A DNA stretch of 7,599 nucleotides from Burkholderiales bacterium (GCA_005788065.1 SXZD01000191.1:1-7599), one strand, 5' to 3'. Positions 1-6,783 are shown, counted from the stretch's first letter. Made by a program: numbers and translations. Notes: generated by a model from the sequence alone, not told the origin.

Positions 1-1045
1 AGCGTTTGTACGCACCGCTTTCGATCAATCCGTCCACGGTACCCGTCAGCAGACCTGTATCGATCATACCCTGAGTCAGAACCCGCACTGCGGCATCATG
101 GGGTGCCATGAAGGTCTGCCCCGGGCGGGTCGCTTCGATGGCGGCCTGCTGGGCAGCCAGCACAATCTCGTAGCAGTCTTTTTGTGCTGCAGAGAACCGG
201 CCGTTGACGGGAAAGGTGCGCGTGATGTCGGAGGCATAACCGTCCAGTTCGCAACCCACGTCAATCAGCAGCAGGTCGCCGTCGCGCAGTTGCCTGTCAT
301 TGGCCCGATAATGCAGCACGCAGGCCGATGCCCCTCCCGCCACGATCGATCCGTATGCCGGAAACTGTGAGCCGTGGCGACGGAAGTGATAGAGCAGTTC
401 CGCCTCCACTTCATATTCAAAAGCGCCGGGCCGAGCCACCGTCATCGCGTGGCAATGCGCCTGCGCTGAAATGTCGGCCGCCCTTCGCATGGTGGTCAGC
501 TCGGCCTCATCCTTGAACAGGCGCATTTCGTCCAGCAGATGGGTTACATCGCGCGCAGCCTGTGGCGCAACCACGCCAGAGCGCGCCTGCTGGCGCACGC
601 TGCCCATCCAGCGTCTAACGGCAGCATCCAGCCACTCAGATTGACCCAGCGCATAGAAAACCTGTGGCTGGTTGGCCAGCAGTTTCGGGATCTGTTCGTC
701 CAGCAAGCAAATGTCGGCAGCGGCATCAAAGCCGAACTCGGTCCGAGCGCCCTCCGGCCCCCAGCGGAAACCGTCCCATATTTCCCGCTCTTCGTTGCGG
801 GGGCGGCAGAACAGTTGCTGCGTCACGGGCCCATGCGCGGGCGCTGTGAGCACAAGCACCGCTTCCGGTTCCGGAAAACCGGTGAGATAGTAAAAATAGC
901 TGTCCCACCGGTAGGGAAAGTCGCTGTCGCGGTTGCGCGGCACCTCGTCGGTGGTGCGGATAATGGCCACGCCACCGCCGGCAGCCTGCATCTGTTTTGC
1001 CAAAGCCAGGCGGCGCGCCTGCCAGACGGTTCGGTCGGTTTTCAT
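1..1045 (-). CDS. pepP: Xaa-Pro aminopeptidase P (PepP), 3' part missing
   Basis: This is a cytoplasmic, Mn-dependent peptidase of family M24B that removes the N-terminal residue from peptides whose second residue is proline. The window holds the first 348 codons; the frame runs off the left edge, and the family is usually about 440 residues. Seen: an N-terminal creatinase-like domain (about residues 5-165, including the stretch SDFPYRWDSYFYYLTGFPEP), then the pita-bread catalytic domain. That domain shows LHYRAND with His245, LLIDVG with Asp262, and ASDITRTFPVNG with Asp273. The two aspartates match metal ligands of the E. coli enzyme. The remaining ligands (His, Glu, Glu) would lie just beyond the last visible codons (AYKR). 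The ATG start overlaps the murU stop as ATGA and has AGGGGA six bases upstream, so translation is probably coupled to murU. In Burkholderiales pepP is often followed by ubiH-type genes, but that part is outside the window. Identification is secure; it is partial only because of the window edge. Confidence 0.95.
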   Translation of the reverse strand, partial: MKTDRTVWQARRLALAKQMQAAGGGVAIIRTTDEVPRNRDSDFPYRWDSYFYYLTGFPEPEAVLVLTAPAHGPVTQQLFCRPRNEEREIWDGFRWGPEGARTEFGFDAAADICLLDEQIPKLLANQPQVFYALGQSEWLDAAVRRWMGSVRQQARSGVVAPQAARDVTHLLDEMRLFKDEAELTTMRRAADISAQAHCHAMTVARPGAFEYEVEAELLYHFRRHGSQFPAYGSIVAGGASACVLHYRANDRQLRDGDLLLIDVGCELDGYASDITRTFPVNGRFSAAQKDCYEIVLAAQQAAIEATRPGQTFMAPHDAAVRVLTQGMIDTGLLTGTVDGLIESGAYKR

Positions 1046-1776
1046 GGTCGTTCCCCTGCCTGTGCTGATTTCAACTCTGCATCCAATGATGCCAGACGCT
1101 GGGGGGTTCCCACATCCACCCAACGTCCGCGCAGATGTTCCCCGCTGACACGTTGCGCACCCATGGCGGTACGCAACAGAGGTGCAAGGGGCGCTTTGCT
1201 GCCGCGCTCACAGTCGGCAAACAGTTCAGCCCGGTACAAACCGATGCCTGAAAACGTCAATGACTGCCCTGCCGCGGCATCCGGCCGAGCCAGAACCTTG
1301 CCGTCTGAGCACAGCGTAAAGTCGCCGGCTGTCTTGTGCTCCGGGTTGTCCACCAGCCAAAGATGGGCCAACACGGGGGACGGGTCAACGGAAACCCTGT
1401 TGAACCGTGACAGCGCATCCGTGACCGATGCCCGGTCAAGATCGCAAAAAACATCGCCATTGAGAACCAGAAAAGGCAAGTCCCCCAGCAGTGGCAGCGC
1501 CAGCGCAATGCCACCGGCGGTCTCCAGCGCCTCACCCTCCGGCGACCACGCTATCTGCATGCCCCAGCTTGAACCGTCGCCCAGCGACTGTTCCAGCACA
1601 TGCCCCAGATGGGCATGGTTGATGACAACCCGCCGCACACCCCACGCGGCCAAACGTTCCAGATGCCAGACGATCAGCGGTTTGCCACCGACGTGCAGCA
1701 TCGGCTTGGGGACCGTATCGGTCAGCGGGCGCATGCGCTCGCCCCGACCGGCCGCCAATATCATCACGGTGAGCAT
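1042..1776 (-). CDS. murU: N-acetylmuramate alpha-1-phosphate uridylyltransferase (MurU)
   Basis: A sugar-1-phosphate nucleotidyltransferase that makes UDP-MurNAc from MurNAc-1-phosphate and UTP, the second step of the AmgK/MurU peptidoglycan recycling route that bypasses the fosfomycin-sensitive MurA step. With the ATG start it has 244 residues; the Pseudomonas enzyme is slightly shorter. Seen: the nucleotide-binding loop LAAGRGERMRPLTD (residues 8-20) with VPKP and Lys24, ETAGGI at 85-90, LNGDVF with Asp108 as likely metal ligand, TFSGIGLY at 174-181, and RWVDVGTP with Asp221 as second metal ligand. It lies directly downstream of the kinase amgK, which decides between MurU and a general glucose-1-phosphate thymidylyl- or mannose-1-phosphate guanylyltransferase. 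The start is uncertain: a TTG at 1845-1843 overlapping the amgK stop would add 23 residues, but related enzymes begin only a few residues before the ILAAG strand, so I chose ATG 1776. The gene ends in an ATGA overlap with pepP. Confidence 0.9.
   Translation of the reverse strand: MLTVMILAAGRGERMRPLTDTVPKPMLHVGGKPLIVWHLERLAAWGVRRVVINHAHLGHVLEQSLGDGSSWGMQIAWSPEGEALETAGGIALALPLLGDLPFLVLNGDVFCDLDRASVTDALSRFNRVSVDPSPVLAHLWLVDNPEHKTAGDFTLCSDGKVLARPDAAAGQSLTFSGIGLYRAELFADCERGSKAPLAPLLRTAMGAQRVSGEHLRGRWVDVGTPQRLASLDAELKSAQAGERP
1046..1060 (-). promoter_or_regulatory. Ribosome binding site for pepP inside murU
   Basis: On the minus strand, AGGGGA (1057-1052) lies six bases before the pepP ATG at 1045, within the last codons of murU. 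It supports this ATG as the pepP start and adds an independent initiation signal to the ATGA coupling. Confidence 0.6.
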
Positions 1777-1841
1777 CGACAGGTCCGGCAGGCCAACACC
1801 CGCCGTGTCTGCTGCAAACCGGCCTGACACAGCCCCGCCCG

Positions 1842-2894
1842 TCAAAATGTGTACCCTACCTTCACCTCAATGTCCTCAAGACGGTCCAGCAGTCTGACCA
1901 ACGGTGCAAATGCCCGGAAGGCACCCGCCACCTGTCGGGTGTAGGACATGACCAGCGGCAGATCTTTCAGGTAGCCGGATTTGCCGTCGCGATGGTAGAG
2001 ACGGGCGAAAATACCCAGCACTTTCAGATGCCGCTGCAGGCCCATCCACTCAAACTGACGGAAAAACTCAGCGGGATCCTGCGATACCGGCACACCGGCG
2101 CGCTTGGCCAGCTCCCAATAGCGGATAGTCCAGTCCAGAATCTGCTCACGGTCCCATTCGATGTAGGCATCCTTGAACAGGGACACCAGATCATAGGTGG
2201 CCGGGCCCGTTACGGCATCCTGAAAATCGAGAATGCCCGGTTGCCCCAGACGTCCGAACCGGTCGGCAACCTCAGGGTCGACCGCCATCAGGTTTCGGCT
2301 GTGGTAGTCACGGTGAACCAGGACGGGAGGCTGAGCCAGCGCGTCGGTGGCCAGCAGGTCAAATACCTTGGTCAGGTCATTGCGCTCCTCGGTGGAGAGC
2401 GTCGTGGCTTTGTGCCTTTCGCAATACCACTGCGGAAAAAGCTCCATCTCGTTGACCAGTCGCGTGCGGTCATACGCGGGCAGTCCGTCCACCCTGGCCG
2501 CCGTCTGGAAGCGGACCATGTCAACCCACGCGGCCTCGTACAGTTGCCGGGCATTGTCGGGCTTCAAGACGCCCAGATAGGTCGTGTTGCCCAGATCGGA
2601 CAGGGCCAGAAAGCCGCGTTCGACATCAGCAGCCAATATCTGCGGCACATGCACCCCGGCGTCCCAGAGGCGTTGCGCGATATCGATGAACGGGCGCACA
2701 TCCTCTTGCGGGGGCGGCGCATCCATGAGGATGACGGAAGGATGGTCCGCGTGCCCGGATGACACTCTGAAATAGCGTCTGAAACTCGCATCGGCAGAGG
2801 CTGGTGCGATGGTGTCGGGCTGTAGAGCCCATGTTTGCTGTTGTCCGGCCCATTCGGCGAGGGCCTGGCGGCGCAGGTCGTTGTTTGTGTTCAT
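1842..2894 (-). CDS. amgK: N-acetylmuramate/N-acetylglucosamine anomeric kinase (AmgK)
   Basis: A cytoplasmic sugar kinase of the aminoglycoside phosphotransferase fold that phosphorylates MurNAc (and GlcNAc) at C1 with ATP, giving the alpha-1-phosphate used by MurU. It has 350 residues, normal for the family. Seen: a short N-lobe with ASFRRYFRV (36-44) and SVILMDAPPPQED (53-65), which is typical of AmgK and lacks the usual lysine of protein kinases at that place; the catalytic loop VHRDYHSRNL with His194, Asp196 and Asn201; and GILDFQDAVTGPATYDLVSL (220-239) with metal-binding Asp223. The C-terminal helical part includes QRHLKVLGIFARLYHRDGK. It is the first gene of the minus-strand group and diverges from lptD, the same arrangement known around lptD in pseudomonads and Burkholderiales. 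No clear Shine-Dalgarno sequence precedes the ATG (a GAAGG lies too far upstream). Generic phosphotransferase annotation is possible for this family, but the adjacent murU makes AmgK the best call. Confidence 0.92.
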   Translation of the reverse strand: MNTNNDLRRQALAEWAGQQQTWALQPDTIAPASADASFRRYFRVSSGHADHPSVILMDAPPPQEDVRPFIDIAQRLWDAGVHVPQILAADVERGFLALSDLGNTTYLGVLKPDNARQLYEAAWVDMVRFQTAARVDGLPAYDRTRLVNEMELFPQWYCERHKATTLSTEERNDLTKVFDLLATDALAQPPVLVHRDYHSRNLMAVDPEVADRFGRLGQPGILDFQDAVTGPATYDLVSLFKDAYIEWDREQILDWTIRYWELAKRAGVPVSQDPAEFFRQFEWMGLQRHLKVLGIFARLYHRDGKSGYLKDLPLVMSYTRQVAGAFRAFAPLVRLLDRLEDIEVKVGYTF

Positions 2895-2929
2895 GCGATA
2901 ATTCGGTTATACCTTCACCGCCTATCATA
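2895..2929. promoter_or_regulatory. Divergent amgK/lptD intergenic promoter region
   Basis: Only 35 bases separate the amgK ATG (2894) from the first plausible lptD ATG (2930). The stretch is markedly more AT-rich than its surroundings. Promoter-like hexamers seen for lptD: TATACC at 2908-2913 with TTGTGT at 2885-2890 (17-base spacer, mediocre matches), and TATCAT at 2923-2928 without a recognisable -35. For amgK on the other strand: TATGAT at 2929-2924 and TATAAC at 2911-2906, also without good -35 boxes. The same bases could serve both directions, so the promoters probably overlap. That promoters lie here follows from the divergent layout; the exact hexamers are guesses by eye. Confidence 0.5.
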
Positions 2930-5362
2930 ATGGGTATTTGCAAACCCTTCACCGCACGCACCCCCGTGAGTCTACCGAACCGTCCGACAACTGCCGCTGC
3001 ATCACCAACCGCATGCGATCCAGGCAAGGCACGGTATCGGCTGCGCGACGCTTGCTTCAGCCGCCTTCTGGTACAGGATGGCTTGCACAGTGTGTTTGTT
3101 CGCAGCGTGACCGGCGGACTGGTGGTCAATCTGCTGGGCAGCCTGATGGGCGCTGCACCCGCAGCGATGGCCGATGTGCCCCTGCAACTGAAGATGCAAC
3201 GCGAACTGGGTTATCTCGGACCCGCGCCAACGGGCAAGACACCCACATTCATTTTTGCCGAAGAAATCGAAGGCAATCCGGACAACCGCGTCACGCTCAA
3301 GCGCAATGCCGAGATCCGACGCGATGGCAATCTGCTGCGCGCCGACACCATGGTCTACGATGTTGCGGACGATACCGTCAAGGCATTTGGCAACGCCCGC
3401 ATCATCAAGCCCGGTGTTGTCATCACGGGCCCCAGCTTGCAGGTCAAGACCACCACCAGCGCCGGCGAAATCGAAAAGCCCCGCTTCTACCTCGAAAACA
3501 CAGGGGGAGTGGGAGAAGCAGATAAAGCCCAGTTCAACGGTGTGGACAAGCTCAAACTTTTCACGGCACGCTACACCACATGCCAGGCAGACGACATCGG
3601 CAAAGCCGACTGGTACGTCAAAGCATCTGAACTGGACCTCGACAACACAGAGGGCGAGGGAGTCGCCAAACAAGGCGAGGTGCGGTTCAAGGATGTGCGA
3701 CTGTTCAAGACCGATTCACTCAGCTTTCCCTTGCGAGACACCCGCAAAAGCGGTTTTCTGCCGCCTACGGTTTCATTCACCACCCGCAGCGGCCTGACCG
3801 TTTCCAGTCCTTACTATCTGGATATCGCTCCCAACCGCGACCTGACCATCATTCCGCGCGTTTATGCCACCCGTGGCCTGCAGTTGGGTGGACACTTTCG
3901 TTACCTTGAACCCTCCGGAGGCGGCGAGCTCAAATTCGAGCGCCTGGAAAACGACCAGTTGACCAACACCACGCGATACTCGTTGCTGGGACGCGGCAAC
4001 CACGCGTTGGGCAACGGTTTGGTGGCTGGCTACAACCTGGCCAAAGCATCGGATGACCGTTACTTTGTCGATTTCTCGCGCAGCCTGCTAGGCGCCTCTC
4101 AACGAACGCTGCCCCGCGATGTTTTCGTGAGCCTGCTGCGAGAAAACTACAACTTCACGACCCGCGTAACCCGGTTCCAAACCTTGCAGGACCCGCTGAC
4201 ACCGATCGCCGTCCCGTATGACCGGGTACCGCAACTGTTGCTGACCAGCGAAAAGCATGATGTGGGCGGCTTGGACATTGCCATGCTCAGCGAGGTATCA
4301 CGCTTTGTGCACCCCACGCAGGTCAACGGCAACAGGTTGGTCGTGCGCCCGAGCATCAGCGCGCCCGTCATCACACCCGCGTTCAGCTTCACGCCACGGC
4401 TCAGCCTGCACTCGGTCAACTACCAACTCAACGACAACACCCCGATCGCAGCCGGCAATCCCCGCAGCGTTGGCAGTAGCATTCCCATCCTCTCGCTGGA
4501 CGGTAAACTGCTATTTGAACGCGATAGCAATTTTCGGGGCACAGAGCTTACGCAGACACTTGAGCCGAGGGCTTTTTTTCTGTACGTCCCCAACCGCGAC
4601 CAGAGCCGGCAACCGCTGTTTGACACGGGCGTTGCTGACTTCAATCAACAACTACTCTTCTCAGAGAACCGTTTCAGCGGCTTTGACCGCGTAGGTGACG
4701 CAAGACAATTGACGCTGACGGCCACGTCCCGCTTTCTGGACCGCGAAGACGGATCAGAACGTCTCAGGCTATTTGCGGGACAACGTCTGAACCTTTCGGA
4801 TCAAACAGTCACCATCCCGGGACAGACTGCCTTGCGCAACAGCCGCTCGGACTTTCTGCTGGGTGCAGGCGGTCCTATCAACCCCAAAATCTATGCCGAT
4901 GCCCTTACCCAGATCTCTTCCGACACCGGACAGATCACCCGGGGCAACGTGACCGTACGCATGCGCCCCGGCGAAAACCAGAGCGTCAACGTGGCCTACC
5001 GTTACACGCGCGATGCACTGGGGCAGATCGACCTGTCCGGCCAATACCCGTTGGGGGGGCGCTGGTATGGTGTGGGTCGGGTCAACTACTCGTTTCGCGA
5101 ATCGCGTTACATCGAAACCATCGCCGGTTTCGAATATGACGGCGGCTGCTGGGTCACCCGTGTGGTCACCCAGAGCTTTACAGCGGCGACAGGCACGCGC
5201 ACATCCACGATCTTTTTCCAGCTTGAACTCAACGGATTCAGTAAAATCGGATCCGATCCCATGAAACTGCTGCGCAGAACCGTTCCCGGTTATTCACCCC
5301 TGACCAACACTGGCCGGATCAACCCCCAAAACGATCTGGACAGCTTCTCCGACTACCAATGA
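2930..5362 (+). CDS. lptD: LPS-assembly protein LptD, outer-membrane translocon
   Basis: LptD forms, with the lipoprotein LptE, the outer-membrane pore that inserts lipopolysaccharide into the outer leaflet. Read from ATG 2930 the protein has 810 residues; after the predicted signal cleavage (between A81 and D82) 729 remain, close to the family's mature length. Seen: a hydrophobic segment (VTGGLVVNLLGSLMGAAPA, 60-78) ending in AMA; an OstA/LptA-like jellyroll (about 98-215) with PTFIFAEE, LLRADTMVYD and ADWYVKASELDLD just after it; FPLRDTRKSGFLPPT; then a long beta-barrel rich in alternating aromatic and polar residues, with LEPRAFFLYVPNRDQ and, near the end, FEYDGGCWVTRVV. Mature cysteines are only Cys218 and Cys740. 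The start is doubtful: ATG 2930 lacks a Shine-Dalgarno and gives an unusually long n-region of nearly 60 residues, while TTG 3083 or GTG 3092 (AGGA at 3075-3078) would give an ordinary signal peptide. The frame is open further upstream to 2804, inside antisense amgK, which I discount. It overlaps surA by ATGA. Confidence 0.95.
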   Translation: MGICKPFTARTPVSLPNRPTTAAASPTACDPGKARYRLRDACFSRLLVQDGLHSVFVRSVTGGLVVNLLGSLMGAAPAAMADVPLQLKMQRELGYLGPAPTGKTPTFIFAEEIEGNPDNRVTLKRNAEIRRDGNLLRADTMVYDVADDTVKAFGNARIIKPGVVITGPSLQVKTTTSAGEIEKPRFYLENTGGVGEADKAQFNGVDKLKLFTARYTTCQADDIGKADWYVKASELDLDNTEGEGVAKQGEVRFKDVRLFKTDSLSFPLRDTRKSGFLPPTVSFTTRSGLTVSSPYYLDIAPNRDLTIIPRVYATRGLQLGGHFRYLEPSGGGELKFERLENDQLTNTTRYSLLGRGNHALGNGLVAGYNLAKASDDRYFVDFSRSLLGASQRTLPRDVFVSLLRENYNFTTRVTRFQTLQDPLTPIAVPYDRVPQLLLTSEKHDVGGLDIAMLSEVSRFVHPTQVNGNRLVVRPSISAPVITPAFSFTPRLSLHSVNYQLNDNTPIAAGNPRSVGSSIPILSLDGKLLFERDSNFRGTELTQTLEPRAFFLYVPNRDQSRQPLFDTGVADFNQQLLFSENRFSGFDRVGDARQLTLTATSRFLDREDGSERLRLFAGQRLNLSDQTVTIPGQTALRNSRSDFLLGAGGPINPKIYADALTQISSDTGQITRGNVTVRMRPGENQSVNVAYRYTRDALGQIDLSGQYPLGGRWYGVGRVNYSFRESRYIETIAGFEYDGGCWVTRVVTQSFTAATGTRTSTIFFQLELNGFSKIGSDPMKLLRRTVPGYSPLTNTGRINPQNDLDSFSDYQ
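3092..3172 (+). other. LptD signal peptide (core region, alternative start GTG 3092)
   Basis: Translated in the lptD frame, this stretch gives a positively charged n-region (FVRSV), a hydrophobic core (GGLVVNLLGSLMGAAPA) and a type I signal peptidase motif AMA before D82 (numbering from ATG 2930). Starting at GTG 3092 it is 27 residues, a usual length. It directs the protein to the Sec system. The cleavage site is a prediction by eye. Confidence 0.65.
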
Positions 5363-5442
5363 TGCACTCTCGTCTGTCTCCCCTGCTGCAAACCGGCATC
5401 GCCTCACTCCTGCTGCTGACCCTCCACGGCGTGAGTGTTGCC
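5359..5442 (+). other. SurA signal peptide
   Basis: The first 28 residues have Arg5 in the n-region, a hydrophobic core (IASLLLLTLHGV) and the signal peptidase I motif SVA before Gln29. This fits SurA's periplasmic location. There is no lipobox cysteine, so the protein is soluble and not a lipoprotein. Confidence 0.8.
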
Positions 5443-6783
5443 CAGATCAAGGCACCGGCCCCCCCGTCAGCGGCCCCATCAGCGGCCCCGTCAGCCAGCA
5501 AATTCGGCGCCCGCATGACAGACCGCATTGCCCGGTTGCCGGACAGCACGGGCGATGATGCGATCGACACCATTGTTGCGGTGGTCAACTCATCCCCGAT
5601 TACACGTGGTGAACTCAACCGGCGCCTGGGCACTGTGGAGCGACAACTGGCTCGCCAGAACATCAGCCTGCCACCGCGCAAGGTGTTCGAGCGTCAGGTG
5701 CTTGAGCGCCTGATTCTGGAAAAAGCGCAGCTTGAGTTGGCCCGCGAGAACAACATCCGAATCGAACCGGCCGTCATCGACCGCACCATCGGTCGGATAG
5801 CGGATCAAAACGGCATGGACATGACCCAATTCCGTCGCACCGTCGAAGGCCAGGGTTTAACCTTTGCGCAGTTCCGGGACGACATTGAAGAAGAATTGCT
5901 GCTGCAGCGTGTGCGCGAGTCGCAGGTTGAGGCCCGCATCCAGATTTCCGAGAGTGAAATCGACAACTTCATCGCGGATGAGAAGTCTGCACTGGCCGAC
6001 AGCGAACAGCTGAACATCGCCCAAATCTTGCTCCGCCTCCCCGAAACCGCCAGCGAAGCGGACCGTGAACGACTGCGCGCAAGGGCCGAGCAGATGCTTG
6101 CCGAATTGCGCAATGGGGCAGACTTCCTCAAATATTCAGCCGAATTTTCATCGGCGCCCGATGCACTGACGGGCGGCTCACTCGGTCTGAAAACCACCGA
6201 AAAACTGCCAGCCCTGTTTGTCAACGCCGTGCAGAAGCTCAAAACCGGCGAACTGACACTGGTGCGCAGCGCCAACGGCTTCCATATTCTCAAATTGCTG
6301 GAGCGCAAAGCCGATCGGGCGCCCAACAGCAGCCCGATTGTTGAACAGATCCGTGCCCGCCACATCCTGATGCGTCCCTCGCCCACCATGACAGCCGCTG
6401 TGGCCCGTCAGCGGCTCACGGACCTGCGACAAAACCTCATCGACGGCACCGAGAAATTTGATGAGGCCGCCCGCAAGTTTTCAGTCGATGGCAGTGCCTC
6501 CAAAGGCGGCGAACTCGGTTGGCTCTACCCCGGCGACACAGTGCCCGAATTTGAAAATGCGATGCGCGAGTTGAAACCCGGGCAAATCAGCGACATCGTC
6601 GAGTCGCAGTTCGGACTTCACCTCATCGAAGTGCTGGAACGCAAAAACGAGCAGATTTCCAACGAGCGGCAGCGGGCGCTTGTGCGCCAGACCCTGCGGG
6701 AGCGAAAATCCGAAGACGCGTTCCAGGATTGGTTGCGGCAACTGCGAGACCGCACCTATGTGGAAGTCAGACTGGATCGGTGA
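5359..6783 (+). CDS. surA: Periplasmic chaperone and peptidyl-prolyl isomerase SurA
   Basis: SurA escorts unfolded outer-membrane proteins, LptD among them, through the periplasm to the BAM complex, and carries parvulin-type prolyl isomerase domains. It has 474 residues, somewhat longer than E. coli SurA (428), mainly through a Pro/Ala/Ser-rich stretch after the signal peptide. Seen: signal peptide 1-28 (core IASLLLLTLHG, cleavage after SVA); linker 30-48; N-terminal chaperone domain about 66-215 beginning with DTIVAVVNSSPITRGELNRR; parvulin domain P1 about 217-317 (LNIAQILLRLPE to GFHILKLLERK); parvulin domain P2 about 331-429 (IRARHILMRPSP to GLHLIEVLERK); and a C-terminal segment 430-474 that packs on the N-terminal domain in known structures. 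P2 keeps both signature histidines (335, 421); P1 has Gln222 where the first His is expected. The ATG overlaps the lptD stop (ATGA), a second ATG follows at once (5362), and no Shine-Dalgarno is visible, suggesting coupling to lptD translation. Confidence 0.96.
   Translation: MMHSRLSPLLQTGIASLLLLTLHGVSVAQIKAPAPPSAAPSAAPSASKFGARMTDRIARLPDSTGDDAIDTIVAVVNSSPITRGELNRRLGTVERQLARQNISLPPRKVFERQVLERLILEKAQLELARENNIRIEPAVIDRTIGRIADQNGMDMTQFRRTVEGQGLTFAQFRDDIEEELLLQRVRESQVEARIQISESEIDNFIADEKSALADSEQLNIAQILLRLPETASEADRERLRARAEQMLAELRNGADFLKYSAEFSSAPDALTGGSLGLKTTEKLPALFVNAVQKLKTGELTLVRSANGFHILKLLERKADRAPNSSPIVEQIRARHILMRPSPTMTAAVARQRLTDLRQNLIDGTEKFDEAARKFSVDGSASKGGELGWLYPGDTVPEFENAMRELKPGQISDIVESQFGLHLIEVLERKNEQISNERQRALVRQTLRERKSEDAFQDWLRQLRDRTYVEVRLDR
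5464..5499 (+). repeat. 12-base in-frame tandem repeat encoding PSAA in SurA
   Basis: Three consecutive 12-base units, CCGTCAGCGGCC, CCATCAGCGGCC and CCGTCAGCCAGC, code for PSAA-PSAA-PSAS (residues 36-47). The first two units differ at one base; the third diverges at its last codons. They sit in the flexible stretch between the signal peptide and the chaperone domain. The unit length keeps the frame, so copy-number changes would only alter linker length. Confidence 0.85.

Noticed and set aside
539..1897. Long open frame (452 codons) on the plus strand opposite pepP and murU
   Set aside because: It is antisense to two clearly identified genes, spans their junction, has no ribosome binding site, and its translation is rich in Arg, Pro and Ser with no recognisable domain. 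It is a by-product of GC-rich codon use.
1992..2762. Open frame of 256 codons on the plus strand opposite amgK
   Set aside because: It lies entirely within amgK, whose motifs are intact on the other strand, and shows no domain or start signal of its own.
2760..2800. Possible sigma-E type promoter for lptD (TCTGA occurs twice, near 2766 and 2779)
   Set aside because: lptD and surA are sigma-E targets in E. coli, so I looked, but no GAAC-like -35 element stands at the right distance from either TCTGA.
2804..2929. Upstream extension of the lptD frame to an ATG at 2804
   Set aside because: It would run through the 5' end of amgK and across the divergent promoter region, and it adds 42 residues with no family resemblance.
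4573..4579. Homopolymer runs in lptD (T7 here and G7 at 5053-5059) as possible phase-variation sites
   Set aside because: Seven-base tracts inside an intact essential gene are short and expected by chance; nothing suggests switching.
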